Part shown: piece by piece, positions 37,491 to 44,565 of the stretch | Position numbering within the stretch: position 1 is the first letter of the stretch | Layout: each line of letters starts with the position of its first letter | Assembly (NCBI RefSeq): GCF_014647515.1 | Contig: NZ_BMPI01000085.1 | Location: forward strand, 1-44,565 | Direction: 5' to 3' | Length of the DNA stretch: 44,565 nucleotides | Source: Dactylosporangium sucinum | GTDB lineage: Bacteria > Actinomycetota > Actinomycetes > Mycobacteriales > Micromonosporaceae | The notes under the pieces: model-generated | Told to the model about the DNA's origin: nothing | Database searches by the model: none | The model's input: the letters and a program-made list of their open reading frames with translations, nothing else | Translations under genes and position numbers: made by a program

Positions 37491-39205
37491 CGGTCGGGCC
37501 CCTTGTCGATGGCGCTTACGTGGATCGAGCGTCTCCTGACGGACGGACGAGGGCATGACGTATTCACGTGGTCTTCCCGTGGCGCAGGGGCGCCGGGCTG
37601 CGAAGATCCCCCGGCGATGCCCCCGACGACGTGGGCGAGGACCGCGTCCCAGTCGTCCGGCGGCGCGGCTGCGCGCCAGGCGACGTGCTGGTCAGGCCGC
37701 ACGAGGACGAGCGGACGATCCCAGCTGCGCAGTACCGCCGGATCCCCCGACGGCAGGTGGGTCATGGGAATGCCGCGGCGGCGGGCTCGCTCGACCAGTC
37801 CCGCGCCCGACCCCTCGTCGGTCAGGTCGACCAGCGTCAACGCCGGCCCCAGCCGGTCGAACAGCTGGGATCCGTCGGCCAGACGGACGGACGGGGCCCG
37901 TCCACCCGGCCACGTGGTGGGCGTGATGCGATGGCCGTTGCGGGAGGGGGGCGTCCCCCGGTCGTGCCAGATGACCGCCGACGATGCGTACCTCCCGGCG
38001 AACTGGATGCCCATCGGGTCGAGCCGGTGCGTCTCCTGGTGCAGCACGCCCGCCAGGAACTCGCGCGACGCCCCGGCCTCGGCGAGCCGCCCGAAGCGGC
38101 GCCGGGTCTCCAGCGCGCGGGCCAGCAGCTCGCGGTCCATGAGGGCGCGCGGCCGGCGCTCCAGCTCGTAGCTGGCCAGCAGGCCGGGCCCGCCCCACCC
38201 GTGGAGCACGGCGGCGAGCTTCCAGCCGAGGTCGACGGCGTCGCCGATGCTCGTGTCGGCGTTGTCGGTGACCGGGTGGAACCGGTGGGCGGCCTCGCCG
38301 ACCAGGAAGACGGGGCCGCGACGGTACTGTCCGGCGACCGCGAGCGAATCGTCCCACTGCGTGACCCCGAGAACCTCCGGCTTGGCGAGGGCGGCGCCGA
38401 GCCGGCTGCGTAACATCGCCACCGGGTCGGTGGTGAGCGGCTCGTCGGCGCCGACCGGCAGTTGCCCGACCCAGCCGTTGCGCTCGTCGCGCGCCACGAG
38501 CGTCAGCCCGCCGACGACGATCGTCGACAGCGCCCGGCCGCGCGGATGCAGATGCGGGTCCTCGCTGCGGAAGTACACCGAGCAGTGCGGCGCCGGCGAC
38601 CCCAGCTGCTCCATCGGCACGTCGAGGCAGCGCCGCACGGTGCTCTGCGCGCCGTCGCAGCCGGCGACGTACCGCGCCTCGACGGTGTGCCGGACCCCGC
38701 CGCGCACCTCGAGCATGCTCGCGCCCACGCCGTCCTCGTCGATGCGCAGGCCAGTGAATGTCCACCCCTCGCGCAGGTCGATGAGCGGATGGTCGCGGAC
38801 CGCGTCGCGCAGCCGCTTGGCCAGCCGCGCCCCCGGCACCCGCAGGTGCAGCTCGGCGGGCGCGCTGCCGTCGTTGACCTGCGCGTACCGACCGCGGAGC
38901 TGGTTCACCGACGGGTAGTGCGAGACGAGCACGGGCGGCTGGTCGAGCCCCTGCCGCCACTCGTAGTCGCTGGGGGAGTCGGGATCGACCCCGAGCTCCC
39001 GGATCGCCGCGGCGAGCCCGAGCCGCCGCAGCAGCTCCATGCTCCGCCCGGTGAGCAGGTCGAGGTCGGGATGCTTGGGCTCGGTGAGCGACCGCTCGAC
39101 GACCACACAGCTCACGCCGTGGTGCGCCAGCTCCAGCGCGAGAACCGCCCCGACGACGCCGGCCCCGACGACGAGCACCTCGGTCCGCAGTGACGACGCT
39201 GCCAC
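37487..39205 (-). CDS. FAD-dependent aromatic monooxygenase (PheA/TfdB / polyketide hydroxylase type)
   Basis: The product has 572 residues from GTG 39205. The FAD motif is EVLVVGAGVVGAVLALELA (G14-x-G-x-x-G), the second motif is VAGCDGAQSTVRRCLD (the D-G motif) and the third is PVFLVGEAAHRFHPVTDNA, a G-E variant of the usual G-D-A-A-H. G-D-AVDLGWKLAAVLHGW follows, and the thioredoxin-like C-terminal domain ends with DQHVAWR. Such enzymes hydroxylate phenols or polyketides using NAD(P)H. No biosynthetic genes are adjacent. It is coupled to the downstream regulator. Confidence 0.88.
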   Translation of the reverse strand: MAASSLRTEVLVVGAGVVGAVLALELAHHGVSCVVVERSLTEPKHPDLDLLTGRSMELLRRLGLAAAIRELGVDPDSPSDYEWRQGLDQPPVLVSHYPSVNQLRGRYAQVNDGSAPAELHLRVPGARLAKRLRDAVRDHPLIDLREGWTFTGLRIDEDGVGASMLEVRGGVRHTVEARYVAGCDGAQSTVRRCLDVPMEQLGSPAPHCSVYFRSEDPHLHPRGRALSTIVVGGLTLVARDERNGWVGQLPVGADEPLTTDPVAMLRSRLGAALAKPEVLGVTQWDDSLAVAGQYRRGPVFLVGEAAHRFHPVTDNADTSIGDAVDLGWKLAAVLHGWGGPGLLASYELERRPRALMDRELLARALETRRRFGRLAEAGASREFLAGVLHQETHRLDPMGIQFAGRYASSAVIWHDRGTPPSRNGHRITPTTWPGGRAPSVRLADGSQLFDRLGPALTLVDLTDEGSGAGLVERARRRGIPMTHLPSGDPAVLRSWDRPLVLVRPDQHVAWRAAAPPDDWDAVLAHVVGGIAGGSSQPGAPAPREDHVNTSCPRPSVRRRSIHVSAIDKGPDR

Positions 39206-39298
39206 GGGCTACCCCCAATCCCCGAACGACACAGCCTCATGCTGGTCCGCCGCGGGGGCACCGCACATCACGGCAATACGTGGTTTCCGGGGCTGCGC

Positions 39299-39985
39299 TC
39301 AGCTCCGCACCATGGTCAGCGCCACGTGGTCCGGGCGGATGTCGCCGACCATCGCGAACCCGGACCGGTCGACGTCACAGCAGAACGGCAGGTCCCGGGA
39401 CAGGTCGACGCGTTCGGCGGCGGGCAGCCCGGCGGCGCTGCGGGCGTGCTCGGCGGCGCCGGCCATGATGCCGGCGACGAGGTCCGCCGGGCGCGGCGCC
39501 GACCCGTCGAGCAGGGCACGCAGGTGCTCCGCACAGGCCCGGTCCTCCTCCGTCAACCCCGTGCAGACCAGCGTGCACGGCGTCGCCGGGTGGTGTTTCG
39601 TGATCCATCGAGCGGTGGACCCGGCGTTGCGCGCCGAGGCCGCGAGCAGCGCCGCCGGCGCGGGGTACCGGACGAGCCCGCGCGTGCCGTTCGAGGTGGA
39701 CTGGATCAGCTCCCGGCCGCCGACCTCAGCGACCGACATCTCGAACGGCGAGTTGCCGAAGTCGAAGTCCGCCGGCGTGAGCCCGCCGTTCTCGCCGCCG
39801 AGGAGACGGCTGGGGTGCCGCCGCCGCAGCGCCCGGCCGGCCTCGGCGGACGGCACGCAGGCGATGCCGGGCACGCCCCGCTCGAAGGCGACCGCGGCGG
39901 TGGTGAAGGCCCGGATGACATCGATGACGACGACAACCGTCCCCGCCGGCACCTCGGCGTCCATCCCGACGATCTGCCCGGGCAC
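39299..39985 (-). CDS. comB: ComB-like 2-phosphosulfolactate phosphatase
   Basis: The product has 228 residues. GTG 39985 overlaps the upstream stop by one base (TAGTG). Family motifs seen are VVVVIDVIRAFTTAAVAFERG, LLGGENGG, DFGNSPFEM and STSNGTRGL, followed by C-T-G near the C-terminal half. ComB removes phosphate from 2-phosphosulfolactate in archaeal coenzyme M synthesis; in bacteria it is common without comA or comC nearby, so the real substrate may differ. It is coupled to a small membrane protein gene. Confidence 0.8.
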   Translation of the reverse strand: MPGQIVGMDAEVPAGTVVVVIDVIRAFTTAAVAFERGVPGIACVPSAEAGRALRRRHPSRLLGGENGGLTPADFDFGNSPFEMSVAEVGGRELIQSTSNGTRGLVRYPAPAALLAASARNAGSTARWITKHHPATPCTLVCTGLTEEDRACAEHLRALLDGSAPRPADLVAGIMAGAAEHARSAAGLPAAERVDLSRDLPFCCDVDRSGFAMVGDIRPDHVALTMVRS

Positions 39986-40389
39986 TACGCCGGCCGCCCG
40001 GCCCGCACCGCCGTGACGACCGCACCGAGCCCGGCGACCAGCCCGGCCAGGACGAGCGAGGCGGCGGAGAAGCCGACCTTCCCGGTGTTCGAGAACGCGA
40101 GGACGAGGGTGTACCCCGAGCAGACCGCGGCCGGCGCCAGCAGCGCGAGCGCGACGAGCCGGCCCTGCACGACCCAGCGCAGCAGGAGCACCGCGAGGAC
40201 GAGGTACCCGATCCCGGTGAGCACCGCCAGCCACCCGGCCAGCGCCCCGAGGGCGGTCGGGTCGACCCCGTAGTGATCGAGCTGGTCCCGGGCGTCGAAG
40301 ACGCGGAACCCGAGCCACTCGAAGAGCAGCCCGGCGATGGCGGCCGTCCATACGGCCCGCGCGCCGGGGGCGTTCACCGATGACGTCAT
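39985..40389 (-). CDS. Four-span membrane protein coupled to comB
   Basis: The product has 134 residues. Hydrophobic spans are AVWTAAIAGLLFEWLGF, LAGWLAVLTGIGYLVLAVLL, LVALALLAPAAVCSGYTLVL and SLVLAGLVAGLGAVVTAV. TACGAT (40397-40402, minus) lies seven bases before the ATG, indicating a leaderless transcript. The TAGTG overlap couples it to the ComB-like gene. No family is recognised. Confidence 0.65.
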   Translation of the reverse strand: MTSSVNAPGARAVWTAAIAGLLFEWLGFRVFDARDQLDHYGVDPTALGALAGWLAVLTGIGYLVLAVLLLRWVVQGRLVALALLAPAAVCSGYTLVLAFSNTGKVGFSAASLVLAGLVAGLGAVVTAVRAGRPA

Positions 40390-40406
40390 ATCGACGATCG
40401 TAGGTG

Positions 40407-43115
40407 CTAAGCCCTGTTTCGTAGCAGGGTTGCGGTGCGGTCGCGCTGGTAGGCGCAGCCGGCCGCTTCGAAGCGGGCCGCCGTCGCCAGCACCCCGTCC
40501 CGGTCGCCGTCCAGCAGGGCCTCCGCCCGATCGAGCTGCGCACCGGCGATCGGGTTGCCCGCCACCACCGCGCGGGCGGCGGCGATGAACGAGCGCGCCG
40601 CGGGATGGCCGGACAGCACGGCCGCCTCGGCGCGCAGCGCCACGTACCAGTGCAGCCAGATCCACGTCACCCACTTCCACACCTCCTCCGGCTCCGGCGC
40701 CAGCCGGTCCAGCGCCTCCGCCGCCCGGCCATGGTGGAGGAGGAACATGGCGTCGAAGACCGCCCCGTAGCCCGTGCTGCGCTCCGGGGTGGCGCCGAGC
40801 TCGTCCGCGATCGACAGCCACGGATCGCGGGAAGCGCCACGCAGGCCGTGCACCATCGCCACGGCCGCCGCCGTCGCGGCCAGGCGGGGAGCGCGCAGCC
40901 GGCCCGTCCGCTCCCACGCCTCCAGGAAGCGGGCGGCCGTCTCGTCGTCCACCGAGCCGGCCAGGGCGTCCGTCATGAGCAGCCAGGACAGGCCGTAGTG
41001 GCCCACCTCGGCCAGCAGCGGCAGGTCGGCCAGCCGGCGCGACCACCGCCGGGCCGTCGGCAGGTCACCGATGCCCAGCGCCGTGTCGATGCCGGAGACC
41101 AGCGCGTCGGTCAGCTCGTGCATGCTCGCCGGCGTCGCCGGCACCGACGACAGCAGCTCGATCCGGCCGCGCGCCGTCGCCGCCGCGCCGAAGCTGTCGC
41201 CGGCCCAGCTCTGGGCGCCGGCCAGGCCGTCCAGGGCTGCCGAGACGGCGAGGGGGTCGGCCGCCCCGCGGGCCAGGTCGACCGCCCGCGTGGCCGCGAC
41301 CAGCGTCGCAGCGGCCGCGTTCGACGACGGGCCCTGGTCGGAGCCGAACGTGTCGGCCTGCACCGCGGCCTCGGCGAGGGCCACCGCGGGGTCGTCGCCG
41401 GCCAGCGACCGGGCCGCGGACAGCAGCGCCGCCGGCTCGTCGGCCGGGGGGAGGTGTGTGAACGCGCCCGAGAAGCGGTACGCGGTGATGGCGGCCGTGG
41501 CCAGGTCGGCGGCGGCGCCCGAGAGCGCGGCGGCGGCGCGGTGCAGGCGGTACATGTCGTCGCCGAGCAGCCGGCAGCCCGCCACGGCCGCCGCCGAGCG
41601 CAGCGCCGCCGCCGCGGCCACCGGGTCGTCGGTGAGGGCGGCCGCCTGCTCGTACCGCTGCTGCGACTCGCCGACCAGGTTGCGGCTGAAGGCCAGCCCG
41701 GCCAGCGCCGCCGCCAGCCGGTGGGCGGGCGGGCCGGACGCCGAGCCCAGGGCCGCCCGCAGGTCGTCGGCCACCGCGTCGAACCGGGCCCGCCACGGCC
41801 CGTCGGCCGGGCCGTCGCGCAACGAACGGGCGCTCGCGAGGCACCAGTCCAGATGGCGGCCCTGCACCGAAGACAGCTCGTCGGCCGCCGACAGCTGCGA
41901 CAACCCGTACTGCCGGATCGTCGCCAGCGCCCGGTAGCGCGTCCCGCCCGTCGCCGGGGCCGCCGCCAGCAGGCTCTGCTCGGTGAGCCGGGACAGCCCG
42001 TCCACCACCGCGGCCGGCGACAGCGGCGCGAACCCGGCGACCTGCCCGGCGGCGTCGGCGGTGAACGGCGCCGCGAACACCGAGACGCGCCGCAGCAGCG
42101 TCTGCTCGTCGGGCTCCAGCAGGGCGTTGGACCAGTCCAGCATCGCCCGCACCGAGCGCTGCCGCCCGTTGGCCCGCGCCCCGCCGGTCAGCAGGCGCAG
42201 CTGGTCGGGCAGCACCGCGGCGAGCCCGTCGAGGCCGAGCGTCGGCAGCCGGGCGGCCGCGAGCTCGATCGCGAGGGCCACCCCGTCGAGCTGCCGGCAG
42301 ATCTCGGCGGCCTGGTCGCGCTGCTCGGGCGGCACCGGCCAGCCCGCGGCCGCCGCGCGGTCGGCGAACAGGTCCACGGCGTCGGAGTCCAGTGCCATCG
42401 GCGGTACCGGATGAATCCGCTCGAAGGGCACCATCAGCCGCGCCCGGCTCGTGGCCAGCACCGTCAGCCGCGGGCATCCGGCCAGCAGCCGCTCCAGGAA
42501 CGGCGCGACCCCGTCCCGGACGTGCTCACAGTTGTCGAGGACCAGCAGCGCGTGCCGGTCGGCCAGCGCGGCGACCACCGACTCGTCGATGCCGCGGCCC
42601 TGCTGCTCGCCGATGCCCACGGCGGCGGCCACGGCGGCGCCGACCATCGCCGGGTCGCTGATCGGCACCAGGTCGACGAACCACACGCCGTCGGCGAAGT
42701 CGCCAGCCGCGTCGGCGGCCACGGCGAGGGCCAGCCGGGTCTTGCCGACCCCGCCCGGGCCGACCGCGCTCACCTGCCGGTGCGCGGCGACCGCCGCGGC
42801 CAGCTCGGCCCGCTCCCGGGCCCGGCCGACGAACGCGGTCACCGGCGCGGGCAGCCCGGAGGCGGCCCGCCCGCCGCGCGCGGCCCGGCTCCACTCGGCC
42901 GCGACCTGGGCGAGCGCCCGGCGGTCCGCCGCGCCGAGCTTGCGCAGCAGCGACGCCACGTGGGTCTCCACGGTGCGGACCGAGATGTACAGCCGGGCGC
43001 CGATCTCCGCGTTGCTGAGGTGCACGCCGACCAGGGCCAGCACCTCGGCCTCCCGCCCCGAGATCCCCGCCTGCGCCACCACGGGCTCCATCCTGCCCCA
43101 GGGCCCGCGGGCCAC
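40407..43115 (-). CDS. Large ATPase regulator: N-terminal LuxR HTH + NB-ARC-type AAA/STAND domain
   Basis: The product has 902 residues from GTG 43115 (ATG 43091 possible). Residues ~17-75 (ISGREAEVLALVGVHLSNAE, then SVRTVETHVASLLRKLGAADR) are a LuxR helix-turn-helix. Residues ~90-400 are a STAND ATPase with P-loop GPGGVGKT (119-126), Walker B LLVLDNCEH (~191), a TSRARL sensor and AIELAAARLPTL. The C-terminal ~480 residues are helical, TPR-like. LuxR HTH is usually C-terminal in LAL regulators; here it is N-terminal. STAND regulators switch on ligand binding. The nearest candidates for control are the adjacent divergent genes. Confidence 0.88.
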   Translation of the reverse strand: MARGPWGRMEPVVAQAGISGREAEVLALVGVHLSNAEIGARLYISVRTVETHVASLLRKLGAADRRALAQVAAEWSRAARGGRAASGLPAPVTAFVGRARERAELAAAVAAHRQVSAVGPGGVGKTRLALAVAADAAGDFADGVWFVDLVPISDPAMVGAAVAAAVGIGEQQGRGIDESVVAALADRHALLVLDNCEHVRDGVAPFLERLLAGCPRLTVLATSRARLMVPFERIHPVPPMALDSDAVDLFADRAAAAGWPVPPEQRDQAAEICRQLDGVALAIELAAARLPTLGLDGLAAVLPDQLRLLTGGARANGRQRSVRAMLDWSNALLEPDEQTLLRRVSVFAAPFTADAAGQVAGFAPLSPAAVVDGLSRLTEQSLLAAAPATGGTRYRALATIRQYGLSQLSAADELSSVQGRHLDWCLASARSLRDGPADGPWRARFDAVADDLRAALGSASGPPAHRLAAALAGLAFSRNLVGESQQRYEQAAALTDDPVAAAAALRSAAAVAGCRLLGDDMYRLHRAAAALSGAAADLATAAITAYRFSGAFTHLPPADEPAALLSAARSLAGDDPAVALAEAAVQADTFGSDQGPSSNAAAATLVAATRAVDLARGAADPLAVSAALDGLAGAQSWAGDSFGAAATARGRIELLSSVPATPASMHELTDALVSGIDTALGIGDLPTARRWSRRLADLPLLAEVGHYGLSWLLMTDALAGSVDDETAARFLEAWERTGRLRAPRLAATAAAVAMVHGLRGASRDPWLSIADELGATPERSTGYGAVFDAMFLLHHGRAAEALDRLAPEPEEVWKWVTWIWLHWYVALRAEAAVLSGHPAARSFIAAARAVVAGNPIAGAQLDRAEALLDGDRDGVLATAARFEAAGCAYQRDRTATLLRNRA

Positions 43116-43213
43116 TCAGTGGTGGGCTCCGTGGTCGCCACGGATGTGGGCGGGGCCGCCCCGGCGCGAGGCTGTGTGTCATGAACGCAACGCCGGACAC
43201 CGGAGGAGAAATC

Positions 43214-43549
43214 ATGATCAAGACCGTGCTGCACCCCGTGTCGGACCTGGCCGCGGCCAAGCGGGTGTACGCCGCCCTGCTCGGCGCCGAACCGCAGACC
43301 GACAGCAGCTTCTACGTCGGCTTCGAGGCCGGCGGCCAGCAGATCGGCCTGGTGCCGGGCGGCGGCCCGCAGGCCATGACGTCGCCGGTCGCGTACTGGC
43401 ACGTCCCGGACATCGAGGCGAAGCTCGCCGAGGTCGTCGCGGCCGGCGCCGTCGTCAAGGAGGGCGTCAAGGACGTCGGCGGCGGCCGGCTGGTGGCCAC
43501 CGTCACCGACCCCGACGGCAACGTCCTCGGCCTGCTCCAGGACAACTGA
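43214..43549 (+). CDS. VOC-family protein (glyoxalase/bleomycin-resistance fold)
   Basis: The ATG at 43214 with GGAGGAG upstream gives 111 residues. The sequence follows the VOC pattern: VLHPVSDLAAAKRVYAALLG, SSFYVGFEAGGQQIGLVPGG, VAYWHVPDIEAKLAEVVAAG and a C-terminal ATVTDPDGNVLGLLQD. Metal ligands are partly present (H8 and the second-half DPDGN region), so catalysis is uncertain. First of three same-strand genes. Confidence 0.85.
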   Translation: MIKTVLHPVSDLAAAKRVYAALLGAEPQTDSSFYVGFEAGGQQIGLVPGGGPQAMTSPVAYWHVPDIEAKLAEVVAAGAVVKEGVKDVGGGRLVATVTDPDGNVLGLLQDN

Positions 43550-43581
43550 CCGGAACCGGAAAAAAGGGGAGGATAACGCAC

Positions 43582-43995
43582 ATGAGCAGTGTGTTCTCGG
43601 CCGAGGAGCGGGCCGCCATGAAGGAGCACGCCCAGGAACTGAGGAAGCCGCGCAAGGGCAAGGCGGACGCCGAGGCCGACGTGCTCGCCAAGATCGCACA
43701 GATGCGCGACGACGACCGGATCCTCGGCGAGCGGATTCACGCCATCGTCAAGGCCGGCGCGCCGGACCTGGCGCCGAAGCTGTGGTACGGCATGCCCGCC
43801 TACGCCAGGGACGGCAAGATCGTCTGCTTCTTCCAGAGCGCGCAGAAGTTCAACGCCCGGTATGCGACCCTCGGCTTCAGCGACCAGGCGAACCTCGACG
43901 ACGGCGCCATGTGGCCGAGCGCGTTCGCCCTGAAGTCCCTCACCGCCGCCGACGAGGCCCGCATCGCCGCGCTCGTCAAGCAGGCCGCGAACTAG
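43582..43995 (+). CDS. DUF1801-like protein
   Basis: The product has 137 residues after a GGGGAGG site. The N-terminal half is charged and Lys-rich (EHAQELRKPRKGKADAEADV). The second half has VKAGAPDLAPKLWYGMPAYA, DGKIVCFFQSAQKFNARYATLGF and WPSAFALKSLTAADEARI, the pattern of DUF1801 (YdhG-like) proteins. Function unknown; the fold is linked to small-ligand or iron-chaperone-like proteins. It lies 32 bp from the VOC gene. Confidence 0.78.
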   Translation: MSSVFSAEERAAMKEHAQELRKPRKGKADAEADVLAKIAQMRDDDRILGERIHAIVKAGAPDLAPKLWYGMPAYARDGKIVCFFQSAQKFNARYATLGFSDQANLDDGAMWPSAFALKSLTAADEARIAALVKQAAN

Positions 43996-44013
43996 GTTGA
44001 AAGGGAACCAACC

Positions 44014-44460
44014 ATGACACCGCCGCCGCCCCGGACCGTCGGCCAGCGCCGCACGGACACCCTGCACCGGCTCGACCACGACGTCGACGTCTGGGTGGCC
44101 ACCGCCGACGCCGCGGGCGCTCCCCATCTGGTACCGCTGTCGTTCCTCTGGGACGGCGAGACGCTGCTCATCTCGACCGTCGCGACCAGCCCGACGGCCC
44201 GCAACCTGCGGGCCGGCGGGCGGGTCCGGCTGACCGCCGGCCCGACCCGCGACGTGGTGCTTGTCGAGGGCTCCGCGGAGCTCGTCGACGACCTCACCGC
44301 CGAGGTGGGCGACGCGTTCGCGGTCAAGACCGGCTTCGACCCCCGGGAGCTGCGCGACTACGCGTATTTCCGCATCCGCCCGGAGCGCATCCAGGCCTGG
44401 CGGGAGGCCAACGAGCTGGCCGGCCGCGACCTGATGGTGGGCGGTGCGTGGCGGGGCTAG
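44014..44460 (+). CDS. Pyridoxamine-5'-phosphate-oxidase-like flavin/F420-binding protein
   Basis: The product has 148 residues. D-V-D-V-W-V-A-TADAAGAPHLVPLSFLW, DGETLLISTVATSPTARNL, GRVRLTAGPTRDVVLVEGSA and a C-terminal Y-F-R-I-R-P-E-R-I-QAWREANEL form the split beta-barrel of the PNPOx/FDOR family. Such actinobacterial proteins bind FMN or F420 and reduce or sequester cofactors. It is 18 bp from the DUF1801 gene and probably cotranscribed. Confidence 0.83.
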   Translation: MTPPPPRTVGQRRTDTLHRLDHDVDVWVATADAAGAPHLVPLSFLWDGETLLISTVATSPTARNLRAGGRVRLTAGPTRDVVLVEGSAELVDDLTAEVGDAFAVKTGFDPRELRDYAYFRIRPERIQAWREANELAGRDLMVGGAWRG

Positions 44461-44488
44461 ATCCTTGGGTTTGAGAATCTGGACAGGA

Positions 44489-44565
44489 GTGCTCGCCGAC
44501 ACCCCATGGCCGGAACGCAAGATCGACCAGGTGATGCCGCTGATCCGTAAGGCCGCCGCCACCGG
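44489..44565 (+). CDS. Possible start of a gene cut by the window edge
   Basis: From GTG 44489 (or TTG 44465/44471) an open frame reads V-L-A-DTPWPERKIDQVMPLIRK and continues to the edge. It has no clear ribosome site beyond a GGA just before the GTG. Too short to identify. Confidence 0.25.
   Translation, partial: MLADTPWPERKIDQVMPLIRKAAAT

Noticed and set aside
1..44565. tRNA, rRNA, riboswitch or tmRNA genes
   Set aside because: No cloverleaf-like sequence with conserved T-loop, no rRNA segments and no recognised riboswitch core was seen by eye. A covariance search could still find small RNAs.

Overview
The window is chromosomal DNA from a high-GC actinomycete. The evidence is the strong G/C preference at third codon positions, frequent GTG starts, an LAVTG sortase-E type anchor, an EspR-like regulator, a DivIVA/FilP-like coiled-coil protein, a PHO box of the streptomycete type, and many genes whose start codon lies 6-7 nt after a TANNNT -10 hexamer (leaderless transcripts). 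A filamentous actinomycete, possibly Micromonosporaceae, is an inference. I saw no tRNA, rRNA, CRISPR array, intact insertion sequence or prophage.

Layout. 1-1.4 kb: start of a kdp potassium-ATPase operon on the minus strand (membrane protein, 27-aa micro-protein, kdpF, kdpA cut by the window edge) with a usp gene upstream. 1.5-4.5 kb: a coiled-coil ORF without a proper stop, then a coupled VWA / ARPP-1-like pair. 4.7-7.2 kb: PHO box, Tat-exported PhoX phosphatase, diacylglycerol-kinase-like gene. 7.4-12.9 kb: DivIVA-like protein, DUF1707 protein, SnoaL-like protein, a SIMPL-surE pair, a siderophore-interacting flavoprotein, a secreted I36 inhibitor. 13-18.5 kb: a membrane protein fusing an HTH to a CU044_5270-like domain, a DHA2 efflux pump, a SPFH protein. 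18.7-24.3 kb: sugar porter, multicopper oxidase and membrane protein, divergent from a NarL-type two-component pair. 24.7-26 kb: an oxidoreductase divergent from its probable Rrf2 repressor, with two operator-like palindromes between them. 26-30.4 kb: a nine-repeat wall-anchored surface protein overlapping a CHASE histidine kinase broken by an in-frame TAG. 30.6-33.5 kb: a DUF4132 gene preceded by a short ORF that copies its own C-terminus, an unknown gene, and a transposase remnant. 33.5-35.6 kb: EspR-like regulator, MAB_1171c-type membrane protein, ImmA/IrrE protease. 35.8-36.8 kb: a tightly coupled merR-trx-unknown operon. 36.9-43.1 kb: regulator and FAD monooxygenase, ComB-like phosphatase with a membrane protein, a LuxR/NB-ARC regulator. 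43.2-44.5 kb: three small enzyme-like genes in one run.

The most striking general theme is expansion of short GC-rich tandem repeats inside protein genes (15 bp in the VWA domain, 18 bp in the HTH fusion, 48 bp in the kinase ATP lid, 44 bp at the usp 3' end). The second theme is regulation that can be read from the DNA: 11-bp direct repeats upstream of kdp and phoX, palindromes at rrf2 and merR, and a set of leaderless promoters. I did not find an obviously complete new defence system. The best candidates for unexplored biology are the VWA/ARPP-1 locus, the DUF4132 locus with its mimic leader ORF, and the EspR-like / MAB_1171c / ImmA-IrrE cassette.
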